This document shows positions 1-8,197 of a DNA stretch of 52,242 nt, piece by piece. The position numbers and the translations under genes were made by a program. Origin of the DNA: Eggerthellaceae bacterium (lineage in GTDB: Bacteria; Actinomycetota; Coriobacteriia; Coriobacteriales; Eggerthellaceae); NCBI GenBank assembly GCA_017432445.1, contig JAFRJC010000160.1:1-52242 (forward strand), read 5' to 3'. The notes beneath the pieces are model-generated. The model had not been told where the DNA came from and made no database searches. It was given only the letters and a program-made list of their open reading frames with translations. Position 1 is the first letter of the stretch. Every line of letters starts with the position of its first letter.

Positions 1-175
1 AGGATCCCTTTAGCAGATAGGCTGCACGGCCGGTTTCACCGGCCTGCCATGAGTCAAGGGGCCATTGGGCCTGAACGACGTGAAGGCCAGGGACTTGAGT
101 CCCTGGCCGGCACCATCAGGGTTATACCCTTAGAGCAAACCACCCGCTATGCGGGTGGTCATGATTCCTGGCGCT
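1..175. repeat. Hairpin-rich edge, possible IS200/IS605-type element end
   Basis: At least three strong stem-loops lie in succession: GGCCGG/CCGGCC (about 29-45), GGCCAGGGAC-TTGA-GTCCCTGGCC (about 83-106) and CCACCCGC-TAT-GCGGGTGG (about 139-157), with a weaker AGGGT/ACCCT pair between the last two. Serial hairpins ending in a GC-rich stem followed by TCATGATT resemble the right end, with overlapping guide-RNA scaffold, of an IS200/IS605 transposon. No transposase is visible because the window begins here. One frame stays open from base 1 to 246, but its translation shows no recognisable domain. The transposon assignment is inference; the hairpins are direct observation. Confidence 0.35.
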
Positions 176-293
176 GGCTCCGTCTACCTGAAATGAAGTA
201 CGCACGGACCCGCATCGACGGCTGTTTCCAAGTTTTCATTGTATGATTGCAAAAGTTCATTGGCGGACCCGAATGTGATTCGAGGGGCGTTTC

Positions 294-893
294 ATGAAAA
301 AGGTTTTCATCATCGGCGGTATGGGCGCAGGCAAGTCGACGGCGCGCAAGGCGCTCGAAGACCTAGGATTGCAATATATCGATCTTGACGAGATCGGTCA
401 CGAGATCCACCACTGGCCAATCGTCAAAGACGAACTTGTCGCTGCGTTTGGTGAAGACATCCTAGACGAAAACGGCGAAATAAATCGTCCGGCTCTTGCT
501 CAAAAGGCGTTTGTGGGGCCAGATGAAACGCGCACGCTCAACCGCATCACGCAACCGCGCATCGAAGATGCGTTTGCGACGCGGCTTGACGAGCTCGAAG
601 CCGCTGGCTGTCCGGCCGTGGTCGTCGAGTATTCGGTATTTAAGAGCCGCCAAATGTCGCTCGCCTATCGCGCCGACGTCATCGTGGCCATCGCAGCTCC
701 GCTCGAAACGCGAGTCAAGCGTGCGGTTGCTTCTGGTTTTGAAGAGCAGGACGTGCGACGCCGCATAGCCCAGCAGATCACCGATGCCGAACGCGCCGAA
801 CGCGCAGATGTTGTGTTCGACAACGACGGCACGGAAAAAGAGCTCTATGACAAAGTCGTTTCTTGGTGGAAGGAATACACGGCGACGACTTAG
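294..893 (+). CDS. coaE: Dephospho-CoA kinase
   Basis: Catalyses the last step of coenzyme A synthesis, ATP-dependent phosphorylation of the 3'-hydroxyl of dephospho-CoA, in the cytosol. The 199-residue protein has the usual family length. The N-terminus carries a P-loop (GGMGAGKST, residues 8-16) followed by the CoaE-typical 'YIDLDEIGHEI' segment that contacts the acceptor. The middle holds the 'RPALAQKAF' helix and a V-x-E-Y-S-V-F segment before the lid. The ATG is preceded by GAGGGG six bases upstream, and a TATGAT box lies at 242-247. The gene stands alone; long palindromes separate it from uvrB. The fold is unambiguous, although the second half is more diverged than in model organisms. 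Confidence 0.88.
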   Translation: MKKVFIIGGMGAGKSTARKALEDLGLQYIDLDEIGHEIHHWPIVKDELVAAFGEDILDENGEINRPALAQKAFVGPDETRTLNRITQPRIEDAFATRLDELEAAGCPAVVVEYSVFKSRQMSLAYRADVIVAIAAPLETRVKRAVASGFEEQDVRRRIAQQITDAERAERADVVFDNDGTEKELYDKVVSWWKEYTATT

Positions 894-919
894 CAGCCGT
901 CGCATGTGCAGCACGCTGT

Positions 920-1020
920 GCGGGGCTGTAGCACCTGATCTTGACTTTCAAGCCTGCGCTTGCGTACCCGAAGTACGCGGCGCTTGTCTTTTAAGCCAAT
1001 CTCAGGTGCTACAGCCCCGC
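920..1020. repeat. Long palindromic element A (conserved core, 19-bp outer stem)
   Basis: A 101-base inverted repeat lies between coaE and uvrB. The outer arms (920-938 and 1002-1020) are perfectly complementary over 19 bp, starting GCGGGGCTGTAG. The inside folds further: TTGACTT opposite AAGCCAA, then GCGTAC/GTACGC (962-967 and 973-978) at the tip. The core (about 941-1002) is nearly identical to the core of the element at 48414-48500, whereas the outer arms of the two elements differ in sequence but each is self-complementary. This suggests a dispersed palindromic repeat family. There is no T-tract, so it is not an ordinary intrinsic terminator. Confidence 0.85.
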
Positions 1021-1084
1021 TCGCTTCATTGATTGTCAGGCTATGTTTTAATGATATCGACCTACTATTGAAACGAGAGAAGAA

Positions 1085-1253
1085 GTTTTCGGCGGGGACG
1101 CCCATGCAGCGGTCTCTGAAGCTGCGAGGAGCGGAGGCGAAGCGGGAGCGAGGGCTGTTTGAGGCCGCGAAGCGGCCGAGTTCCGGAGCTGCTTCGCCAG
1201 AGCGACGAGCGGTTAGCTTTAGCGACCGCTGCATGGGCGTCCCCGCCGAGAAC
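1085..1253. repeat. Long palindrome immediately upstream of uvrB
   Basis: The arms 1085-1114 and 1224-1253 are complementary over 30 bp with one mismatch; 1089-1114 and 1224-1249 are perfect over 26 bp. The interior continues to pair imperfectly (AGCTGCGAGGAGCGG-like against the AGCGACGAGCGG side) and ends in a GGCCGCGAAGCGGCC tip. The right arm ends 13 bases before the uvrB start codon, so an RNA form would lie in the uvrB leader. Function is unknown; it resembles a MITE or REP-type element in shape. Confidence 0.8.
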
Positions 1254-1266
1254 GATGGGGGCAAGC

Positions 1267-3420
1267 ATGTCATCGCATCTTTCCAATATCGAAGGCATTT
1301 CCATGGAAGGCAAGCTGCCGGAGGTGCGGCTGGCCAACACGCCGTTCCATGTCGTGTCGCCTTACGAGCCGGCTGGAGACCAGCCGCAGGCAATCGACGC
1401 CCTCGCACAGGGCGTACGGGATGGGTTGCGCTACCAAACGCTGCTCGGCGTCACGGGGTCGGGCAAGACCTTTACCATGGCGAAGCTCATCGAGGCAGTG
1501 CAGAAGCCTACGTTGGTCATGGCTCCGAACAAGACGCTGGCTGCCCAGCTGGCAGCTGAGTTGAAGGAGTTCTTCCCAGACAACGCCGTGGTGTACTTCG
1601 TGTCGTACTACGACTACTACCAGCCTGAAGCCTACGTGCCCGCCTCCGACACCTTCATCGAAAAAGACGCCTCGATAAACGAGGAAGTGGAAAAGCTTCG
1701 GCATGCCGCTACAAGCGCTCTTCTCTCACGTCGCGATGTCGTCGTCGTGGCCTCGGTGAGCTGCATATATGGCATTGGAAGCCCGATGGACTATGCGGGT
1801 ATGGCCGTGTTCCTAGACAAGCAGGTGCCTGCCGAACGAGACGATGTGATTTACGGCCTCATCGACATCCAGTACGACCGAAACGACTACGAGCTCAAGC
1901 GCGGGACCTTCCGCGTGCGCGGCGATGCGCTCGACGTGTTCCCCCCGTATGCGGACAACCCGGTGCGCGTGGAGTTTTGGGGCGACGAGATCGAGGCGAT
2001 ATCGGAAGTCGATCTTGTCACCGGGGAAGTGTTGGGAACGTACGAGGCGCTTCCCATCTGGCCTGCTTCGCATTACGTGACGGCGCGGCCCAAGATGGAC
2101 CGTGCGCTCCAGACCATCCAAGACGAGCTGCGCGGCCGACTGCAACAGTTTAGAGACGAGGGGAAGCTGCTCGAGGCGGAGCGCCTGGAGATGCGCACGA
2201 ACTACGATTTGGAAATGCTCGAGACAATGGGCTTTTGCAGCGGGATTGAGAACTACTCGCGTCACCTCGATGGGCGTGAGCCGGGAGAGCCGCCCTATAC
2301 GCTCATCGACTACTTCCCGAGCGACTTCCTCTGCATCATTGACGAATCACACGTGACCGTGCCCCAAATTCGCGGCATGCACGAAGGGGACCGCAGCCGC
2401 AAGATCACGCTAGCCGAGCACGGGTTCCGCCTGCCAAGCTGCTTGGACAACCGTCCGCTGCGCTTCGACGAGTTCGAGGCGCGGGTGCCTCAGTTCGTCT
2501 ATGTCTCGGCAACCCCGGGCGATTACGAGCTGAAGGTCGAGCAGGCGCGTGTCGAGCAGATCATCCGTCCGACGGGGTTGCTCGACCCCGAGATCATCGT
2601 GCGCCCAATCGTCTCTCAGATCGACGACGTTATAGACGAAGTGCAGCTGCGGGCTGAGAAAAACGAGCGGACGCTCGTCACGACGCTTACGAAGAAGATG
2701 GCCGAAGACTTGACGGACCACCTGCTCGACCAGGGCGTGAGGGCGCGTTACATGCATTCGGACATCGGGACGCTCGACCGGGTCGAGATATTGCGCGATT
2801 TGCGTTTGGGCAAATTCGACGTGCTCGTCGGCATCAACTTGCTGCGGGAGGGCCTCGATCTCCCCGAAGTATCGCTCGTTGCCATACTCGATGCCGACAA
2901 AGAGGGCTTCCTGCGCAACCATCGCTCGCTCATTCAGACGATCGGCCGGGCGGCTCGCAACGTTTCCGGCCAAGTAATCATGTACGCAGACAAGCTGACC
3001 GATTCCATGGAGCGCGCCATTAACGAGACGCGTCGCAGGCGCGAGTTGCAAATGGCTTTCAACGAGGAGCATGGCATAGAGCCCCAGACCATCCGCAAGG
3101 CCATAAACGACGTGCTGGGCTTCGTGACCGAGGACGTCGAGGGTCTCACGGCCGAAGAGGTCAACAAGGAACTCGCGGCGCTTTCGCGCGAAGAGGTCCT
3201 GCGCATCATCTCGAGCATGGAAGACGAGATGGCGCTTGCTTCTCGGAACATGGATTTCGAACAAGCAGCTCATTTACGCGACCAGGTTGTCAAGCTGCGT
3301 GCTCAAGTGGAGGGGCAGTCCGAGGAGGACGTTCTTGCCGGGTTGAGGAAGCAGGCTCGTAAGGGGAGTGCGTTTGGCAATCGAAAGCAAGCCGCATACG
3401 GTTCATCGAGACGATCGTGA
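1267..3420 (+). CDS. uvrB: UvrABC nucleotide excision repair subunit B
   Basis: Damage-verifying helicase-like subunit of nucleotide excision repair; it receives damaged DNA from UvrA and recruits UvrC. The 717-residue product has the typical length. Visible features in order: '[13 protein letters not shown]' opening, Walker A GVTGSGKT (61-68), the '[16 protein letters not shown]' start of the beta-hairpin that clamps DNA, a DESH box (CIIDESHVT), helicase motifs 'YVSATPG' and '[15 protein letters not shown]', 'QTIGRAARN', and a C-terminal UVR coiled-coil (about 665-700) that contacts UvrC. The start was chosen at ATG 1267 because GGGGG lies five bases upstream and because the longer frame runs into the palindrome at 1085-1253. 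No uvrA or uvrC occurs in the window. Confidence 0.96.
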   Translation: MSSHLSNIEGISMEGKLPEVRLANTPFHVVSPYEPAGDQPQAIDALAQGVRDGLRYQTLLGVTGSGKTFTMAKLIEAVQKPTLVMAPNKTLAAQLAAELKEFFPDNAVVYFVSYYDYYQPEAYVPASDTFIEKDASINEEVEKLRHAATSALLSRRDVVVVASVSCIYGIGSPMDYAGMAVFLDKQVPAERDDVIYGLIDIQYDRNDYELKRGTFRVRGDALDVFPPYADNPVRVEFWGDEIEAISEVDLVTGEVLGTYEALPIWPASHYVTARPKMDRALQTIQDELRGRLQQFRDEGKLLEAERLEMRTNYDLEMLETMGFCSGIENYSRHLDGREPGEPPYTLIDYFPSDFLCIIDESHVTVPQIRGMHEGDRSRKITLAEHGFRLPSCLDNRPLRFDEFEARVPQFVYVSATPGDYELKVEQARVEQIIRPTGLLDPEIIVRPIVSQIDDVIDEVQLRAEKNERTLVTTLTKKMAEDLTDHLLDQGVRARYMHSDIGTLDRVEILRDLRLGKFDVLVGINLLREGLDLPEVSLVAILDADKEGFLRNHRSLIQTIGRAARNVSGQVIMYADKLTDSMERAINETRRRRELQMAFNEEHGIEPQTIRKAINDVLGFVTEDVEGLTAEEVNKELAALSREEVLRIISSMEDEMALASRNMDFEQAAHLRDQVVKLRAQVEGQSEEDVLAGLRKQARKGSAFGNRKQAAYGSSRRS

Positions 3421-3650
3421 TGTCGTAGAATCAGGTAATCGCATGGATGGCGAGCAGTCCTCTGCGCCGGCGCTTTAAATATGACTAAAATCGATTAAAT
3501 AGAATAAAGAAAAGCGATAACTCATGTTTCGAATGTGCTGCTAAAGAGCCATCGTGAAGCGGTATACTCTAAGGTACACTTTTGAAACACCGCGCGTAGA
3601 GTAGCCCGTTCGGCATAGAGATGCAAACCAGCCAAACAGAGCTACCGTAA

Positions 3651-3667
3651 TTGTCGGAGTTCGACAA
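3651..3667. promoter_or_regulatory. Operator-like dyad TTGTCG-N5-CGACAA
   Basis: A perfect 6-bp inverted repeat with a 5-base spacer ends 15 bases before the start of the double-HTH regulator. The similar dyad TTGTCA-N4-TGACAA lies at 17058-17073 next to another HTH gene. Autoregulation is plausible but inferred. The rest of the 3421-3682 spacer is AT-rich and includes TATACT near 3560, a possible -10 box. Confidence 0.4.
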
Positions 3668-3682
3668 GAGTTGGGGGGAGCT

Positions 3683-5101
3683 ATGGCATTTGCTCCTGTC
3701 CTGAATTCATATTGCGTACTGCTCGACTGCTCGAACAAAGAGCTTGCCCATCGATGTGGCCTTTCTATGTCTGCCCTATCGCGTTATCGCAATGGGAAAC
3801 GAGTGCCTCGTGCGAGCTCAGACGTTATCGACAAGTTAGCTCAAGGCATATCCGAGATAGCGACCGAGCGGGGAATAAGCGTAGCGGCTTCGAAAGTTGC
3901 GGTGAAAGAAGCGCTCGCCGAAGGCGTTATCCGCTCCAAACCGCTGGGTCCGAGCTTCTCGACGCGTGTCGATTCGGTTATGAAGCTGCTAGGTATCAAA
4001 AACGTCGACGTTGCAATTCCCCTGCACCTGGATTCTTCCTACATCTCCCGCATCCGACGCGGCGAGCGGACCCCAAACGACAAGAGGCGCTTTGCCGAAG
4101 TGGTTGCGCAGGTGGCGGCGCTCAGCTGCATGGAGCGTGGTCTCCTGAAGGAACTCGTCTTGCTTATGGGAGCCGAAAACGAGCTCATCTCGCTTGATGA
4201 GCTCGATATCGACAGCGCTTTAGGCCTGGCGGAGTACATCGGTCGTTGGCTGCTCGGCAACCAGATCGTCGAAGCTGACGTAGCCGCCATCGAGGATTTG
4301 TTCGAGAAATTCGATACGATGCGCTATCCCGCGATGGTCGAGGAATTCTACCATCTGGAAAGCCCTCCATCTTGTCCGATCGAACACGAGCCAGAAGCCC
4401 GGTTCTACATGGGCGAAGGGTTCATCTGGAAGGCCGAGAGGGATTTCCTGTTGGGTGCTGCAGCATGCGGTGCTAAGAATCTTTACCTGAGCAGCGATAT
4501 ACCCGCTCTGGAAACCGAGCTTCCCGACAATTGGCGCGAAAGGTATCGCAAGGCTCTCTTCGATTTGATCAACAAGGGTTGCCACATCACTATCGTTCAC
4601 GATGCGGGCAGGCCCCTGAGAGAGTCTATCGGCGCCCTCAAGCTGTGGATGCCCCTTTACATGACAGGGCATGTGACGCCGCTGTTCTTGGAAGGCGCTT
4701 ACAATCGCCTGTTCTGCCATGGCAACAACGTGTGCGAATGCTATGCGCTGGCATGCGAGGCGATACGTGGCCACGAAGAGTATGGGCGCTATTACATCAC
4801 GTCTCTTCCCGAGGATCTGGAGTACTACCAGAAGAAGATGATGCTCGTACTCGAGAAGGCCTCTGTGTTGCTCGAGATTTATCGCAACGATGACGAGGAA
4901 GGCATGCGGAAGTTCGAGCGCGAAGAGGCTCAGAGGCAGGCAGTTGGGCGGGCTCGCGAGGTGCGTCCGGGAAGCTACGAGAACTTGCGCATCGTCTCAT
5001 ATCGGGGCGATTGCGTCGTGTTGTACTTGAACGACCCGAAACAGTTCCGCTTCGTCATCCGCCATCCCAAGATTCGCTACGTTGTATCGCAAATGTCTTA
5101 A
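3683..5101 (+). CDS. Regulator with two N-terminal HTH domains and a large sensor-like C-terminus
   Basis: Likely DNA-binding regulator of 472 residues. Two HTH-XRE-like segments are visible: 'NKELAHRCGLSMSALSRYRNGKRVP' (about 15-40) and 'NVDVAIPLHLDSSYISRIRRGERTP' (about 105-130). The remaining about 320 residues contain 'LYLSSDIPALE', 'ITIVHDAGRPL' and 'LKLWMPLYMTGHVTPL', a pattern known from large uncharacterised XRE-type regulators of anaerobic Firmicutes in which an extended domain follows the HTH; ligand and targets are unknown. The start is ATG 3683 with GGGGGGAG just upstream; a TTG four codons earlier lies within that ribosome-binding region. It is followed by a hypothetical gene after 44 bases. 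Confidence 0.6.
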   Translation: MAFAPVLNSYCVLLDCSNKELAHRCGLSMSALSRYRNGKRVPRASSDVIDKLAQGISEIATERGISVAASKVAVKEALAEGVIRSKPLGPSFSTRVDSVMKLLGIKNVDVAIPLHLDSSYISRIRRGERTPNDKRRFAEVVAQVAALSCMERGLLKELVLLMGAENELISLDELDIDSALGLAEYIGRWLLGNQIVEADVAAIEDLFEKFDTMRYPAMVEEFYHLESPPSCPIEHEPEARFYMGEGFIWKAERDFLLGAAACGAKNLYLSSDIPALETELPDNWRERYRKALFDLINKGCHITIVHDAGRPLRESIGALKLWMPLYMTGHVTPLFLEGAYNRLFCHGNNVCECYALACEAIRGHEEYGRYYITSLPEDLEYYQKKMMLVLEKASVLLEIYRNDDEEGMRKFEREEAQRQAVGRAREVRPGSYENLRIVSYRGDCVVLYLNDPKQFRFVIRHPKIRYVVSQMS

Positions 5102-5145
5102 ACTGCAACTAGCATCTGTTCTTTGTTGCGGTTTGGAGAAGGGTT

Positions 5146-5835
5146 ATGGGCGATTCACACGTCGAGAAGCTCCCGTTTGAGCGTTTCTCGTTCACGCTCG
5201 TCGAAGATAAGCGTCCGCGCGCAGCGTTGCGCTTGTCCGTCGGCGAACAGGGAATGTACGAGCTCCACGTGGAAAAGGGCTCGGCTTCCAATCCGATTTC
5301 TCAGTTCACCCGACAGGTGCCAAGCGAAGTCGCTCAGCGCCTGAAGGACAGCCTACAGGATATCGGCGTGTTTGCCTGGGAGGAGTCGTACGGCGACTCC
5401 TTCGCTCCTGGGCAGAGGCGCTGGTCCGTGACGACGGTGTTCAAGGAAGGCGTCTTTTCGGTGGCGTCGCGGGGTGGAAGCGACACGCCCGCCGGTTTCG
5501 ATCAGATGCTCGAGGAGCTCTATCGGCTCGATTTCCCCCGCCCCAATGGGCCAAAGGCCCCGTCAGTGCAGGCAGATGCGCATCTCTTCGACGGAATGGA
5601 TGCCGGCTTCGCGCAGATGGCCGACCTTATGAAAGACGGGGGTTTGGGAGGCGCCGATTTATCCGAGATGCTTTCCGTTTTAGAACAGGCGCGTTCGGAT
5701 CCCTATGCACTGCAAGTGCGCATGAGGGATGAGTTCAAGCGTCTGCCGCCTGACGAGCAAGAAAAGCTCCTTGACGCCTTGGCGTCTGCGGGAGGTGCGT
5801 CGCGCGCCTGGTGGGAGCGTTTCCTACGGGGTTAG
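5146..5835 (+). CDS. Hypothetical protein
   Basis: A soluble 229-residue protein that I do not recognise. The N-terminal half (1-130) is predicted alpha/beta with alternating hydrophobic strands ('FERFSFTLVEDKRPRAALRLSV', 'WSVTTVFKEGVFSVAS'). The C-terminal 90 residues are acidic and helical, rich in Asp, Leu and Met, and end 'WWERFLRG'. There is no signal peptide, membrane segment or metal motif. The ATG has GGAGAAGGG seven bases upstream. It lies 44 bases after the double-HTH regulator and could be cotranscribed with it. It ends 26 bases before the convergent dtd gene, with no obvious terminator between them. Codon use matches its neighbours, so it is likely a real gene. Confidence 0.6.
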   Translation: MGDSHVEKLPFERFSFTLVEDKRPRAALRLSVGEQGMYELHVEKGSASNPISQFTRQVPSEVAQRLKDSLQDIGVFAWEESYGDSFAPGQRRWSVTTVFKEGVFSVASRGGSDTPAGFDQMLEELYRLDFPRPNGPKAPSVQADAHLFDGMDAGFAQMADLMKDGGLGGADLSEMLSVLEQARSDPYALQVRMRDEFKRLPPDEQEKLLDALASAGGASRAWWERFLRG

Positions 5836-5861
5836 CATCTCAGCTGGACAGGGCATTGCAT

Positions 5862-6326
5862 TTACCGATGACGGGGTCGTTTGAGCTCATCGGTGTCGAG
5901 CGCGATGGTGAAGGGGCCGTCGTTCACGAGGGAAACCTGCATGTCGGCGCCGAACTCGCCGCTGGCGACATGCTGTAAATCCTCCTTCGCGCGTGCCACG
6001 AACAGCTCATAGAGCTGGTTGGACTTTTCGGGGTCTCCCGCCTGCGTGAACGAGGGGCGGTTTCCCTTACGGCAATCGGCATAGAGGGTAAACTGCGAGA
6101 TAATCAGCGCTTCGCCTCCGATGTCTGCAAGCGAGGCGCCAGTGGGCTTGTCGCCATCTGGGAATATACGCAGCTTGAAGATCTTCTGCCAGAGGCGTTC
6201 CACCTCTTCTTCAGTGTCGTCTTGGGCTACGCCGAGCAGGATGAGGAAGCCAGTTCCGCATGAGCCGACGACAGCCCCTCCGATGGAAACGTTTGCGTTC
6301 GAAACGCGTTGTATGATCGCACGCAT
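5862..6326 (-). CDS. dtd: D-aminoacyl-tRNA deacylase
   Basis: Hydrolyses D-aminoacyl-tRNAs (D-Tyr-tRNA and similar), and mischarged Gly-tRNA(Ala), as translation quality control. The 154-residue length is usual. The N-terminus '[15 protein letters not shown]' is diagnostic. The active-site motif 'SQFTLYAD' and the C-terminal 'NDGPFTI' (family Gly-cisPro motif, usually NxGPVT) are both present. The start ATG has AAAGGGG eight bases upstream. It is transcribed divergently from recN; only 33 bases separate the start codons, and the two genes appear to share an overlapping -10 region around 6347-6354. Confidence 0.95.
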   Translation of the reverse strand: MRAIIQRVSNANVSIGGAVVGSCGTGFLILLGVAQDDTEEEVERLWQKIFKLRIFPDGDKPTGASLADIGGEALIISQFTLYADCRKGNRPSFTQAGDPEKSNQLYELFVARAKEDLQHVASGEFGADMQVSLVNDGPFTIALDTDELKRPRHR

Positions 6327-6347
6327 GTGCAGCCCCTTTCGTCAGGG

Positions 6348-6353
6348 TATAAT
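6348..6353 (+). promoter_or_regulatory. TATAAT -10 box of leaderless recN
   Basis: A consensus TATAAT ends six bases before the recN ATG, so transcription should begin at or next to the start codon. Read on the other strand the same bases give TTATAC, a possible -10 for dtd. No good -35 hexamer is seen. Confidence 0.6.
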
Positions 6354-6359
6354 TCTCGC

Positions 6360-7991
6360 ATGATTGATGAGATTCAGGTACAGAATCTGGCGCTTATTCG
6401 CAAGGCGTCGCTTAGCCCCTGCGAGGGCCTCACCGTCGTGACGGGTGAGACCGGTGCGGGAAAGACAGCCCTGCTCTCGGCTTTGAAGCTGCTGATGGGG
6501 GCGCGGGCGAGCGCCGACTCGGTGCGCGATGGGGAAGATGCCCTCGTTGTGTCGGGAAGGTTTTTTGGAATCGGAAAGACCGATGATGCGGATGACGAGC
6601 TTGTCGTGCAGAGGCGTGTAAGCGTTGACGGGCGTTCGCGGGCCTCTGCGAACGGCGAGATGGTCAGCGCCAAAGAGCTTTCGGCCCTCGTAGCTCATTC
6701 GATTGATCTTTGCGGTCAGTTCGAGCACCAGCAGCTGATGAAACCCGCCAATCATGTGCTTATGCTCGATGCCTGGGCAGGCGAGAAAGTTGCACGGGCT
6801 CGAGATGCCTATGTGGAGGCATATGGCGCCGCCCAGAAGGCAGAACGCGAGCTTGAGCGCGTGCGGGAGGCCGGAGAGATGTCTTCGGCCCAACTCGACG
6901 AAGCCCGTTTCATCTTGAGGCGCATAGACGAAGTCGATCCTCAAGAAGGGGAGTACGAACAACTTACCCATGACCTGCACGTTGCAGAGCACGCCGAGCA
7001 GCTCGCGTCAGCCGCGAATACCGCGTATGCGGCCCTTTCGGGCGATGAGGGAGCGCTCGATGCGCTAAACAACGCCGCAGCAGCCTTGGAGGCGGGCGGC
7101 CGTGTTGACAAGAGCCTAGCGGAGCTTGCGAACTCACTGAGAGAGGCGGGCTATGTCCTCGAGGACGTGGCTGCGCAAGCGCGTGATTACCGAGATGGCA
7201 TAGAGCTGGATCCAGAACAGCTCGCATGGCAGCAAGAACGGATCTCGCAGTTCAAGAGCTTGTTGCGTTCATATGGCCCCCGCATGGAAGATGTGTTCGC
7301 AGCGCGTGCGGAAGCCGCCGAAACCATATCGCTCGTCAACGATTCGGCCGAACGGTTGAAGGCTGCCCAAGCCGCGTGCGAGAGCGCGGAGCGCACGCTT
7401 GCCGAGGCAGCTGATGCGCTCGACGCAGAACGCGCTCAAGCAGCGCCGCAGTTTGCAGGTGACGTGACGCAGGTCATGGGCCGTCTCGAAATGGGCGGGG
7501 CGGAGCTCGATTGCATTCAGGAGCGGCTCGACCGAAAACAATGGACGCTTGTGGGTCCCTCGTCAGTCGAGTTCATGTTCCGCCCGGGTGCGGGTATGCA
7601 AGCAAGGCCCCTGGCCCGCATCGCCTCTGGTGGAGAAGTCAGTCGCGTCATGCTCGCGGCGAAAGTGGTCCTCGGCGCGGTTGACGATGTCGACACGCTT
7701 GTTTTCGACGAGGTTGATGCCGGCGTCGGCGGTGCTGTAGCAGTCGCGTTGGGCCAGGTGATTGCAGATCTAGCTCGCACCCATCAAGTCATCGTCGTCA
7801 CGCATCTTGCTCAAGTCGCCGTCAAGGCCGATCGGCATTACATCGTGCGCCGCGTGCAAGGTGCCGACGGCCCCGAAACGGCGCTTTCGCGTGTGGAAGG
7901 CGACGAGCGCGTTGACGAGATCGCCCGCATGCTCTCCGGCACTGCAACCGAAGCATCGCGCGCGCACGCGCGCGAACTGCTGGAGCGCTAA
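6360..7991 (+). CDS. recN: DNA repair ATPase RecN
   Basis: SMC-like ATPase of double-strand break repair. The 543-residue protein has Walker A GETGAGKT (29-36), a long coiled-coil middle rich in Ala, Glu and Arg (about 140-370), the ABC signature ASGGEVSR, Walker B 'TLVFDEVDAGVGG' and a 'THLAQVA' switch. The ATG at 6360 was chosen because 'MIDEIQVQNLALI' is the canonical RecN opening. A perfect TATAAT lies six bases upstream and there is no Shine-Dalgarno sequence, so the mRNA is predicted to be leaderless. I see no LexA-type box in the 33-base spacer shared with dtd. The gene ends before a GAATGAGTCG hairpin at 8016-8048. Confidence 0.95.
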   Translation: MIDEIQVQNLALIRKASLSPCEGLTVVTGETGAGKTALLSALKLLMGARASADSVRDGEDALVVSGRFFGIGKTDDADDELVVQRRVSVDGRSRASANGEMVSAKELSALVAHSIDLCGQFEHQQLMKPANHVLMLDAWAGEKVARARDAYVEAYGAAQKAERELERVREAGEMSSAQLDEARFILRRIDEVDPQEGEYEQLTHDLHVAEHAEQLASAANTAYAALSGDEGALDALNNAAAALEAGGRVDKSLAELANSLREAGYVLEDVAAQARDYRDGIELDPEQLAWQQERISQFKSLLRSYGPRMEDVFAARAEAAETISLVNDSAERLKAAQAACESAERTLAEAADALDAERAQAAPQFAGDVTQVMGRLEMGGAELDCIQERLDRKQWTLVGPSSVEFMFRPGAGMQARPLARIASGGEVSRVMLAAKVVLGAVDDVDTLVFDEVDAGVGGAVAVALGQVIADLARTHQVIVVTHLAQVAVKADRHYIVRRVQGADGPETALSRVEGDERVDEIARMLSGTATEASRAHARELLER

Positions 7992-8015
7992 TCTCCTTCT
8001 GCCTATCTCTATGTT

Positions 8016-8048
8016 GAATGAGTCGGAGGCGTGTCCTGCGACTCATTC
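8016..8048. repeat. Hairpin after recN
   Basis: GAATGAGTCG and CGACTCATTC form a perfect 10-bp stem with an inner AGG/CCT pair. It lies 25 bases after the recN stop and lacks a T-tract, so termination is uncertain; mRNA 3' protection is an alternative. Confidence 0.5.
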
Positions 8049-8137
8049 GAAACATGTCAACGGCGGTAATTGCCTCTTTGCTGGTGTGTGGTCTCTCCGT
8101 TTCAGATGTGAAGGCTCGCGGTGCACTCCCTTGCGTA

Positions 8138-8168
8138 TTGTCAGGTCGAAAGGGGCGTCGCGTATAAT
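8138..8168 (+). promoter_or_regulatory. Promoter of the NodB-like gene
   Basis: TTGTCA (8138-8143) and a perfect TATAAT (8163-8168) are separated by 19 bases, slightly longer than ideal. The start codon follows about 29 bases downstream behind GGAAGGAG. Confidence 0.55.
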
Positions 8169-8197
8169 AGGGCACACCATTTTTCGGAAGGAGCCTT

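Noticed and set aside
49..246. 65-codon open frame at the left edge
   Set aside because: It runs through several hairpins, has no ribosome-binding site and no recognisable protein features; the region looks non-coding.
1159..1266. N-terminal extension of UvrB
   Set aside because: The extra 36 codons lie inside the palindrome and do not resemble UvrB; ATG 1267 has a good ribosome-binding site.
2410..3273. 287-codon minus-strand frame inside uvrB
   Set aside because: Shadow of a GC-rich gene on the opposite strand; no domain or ribosome-binding site.
6327..6359. LexA/SOS box upstream of recN (and likewise uvrB)
   Set aside because: No GAAC-N4-GTTC-type dyad is present in either upstream region.
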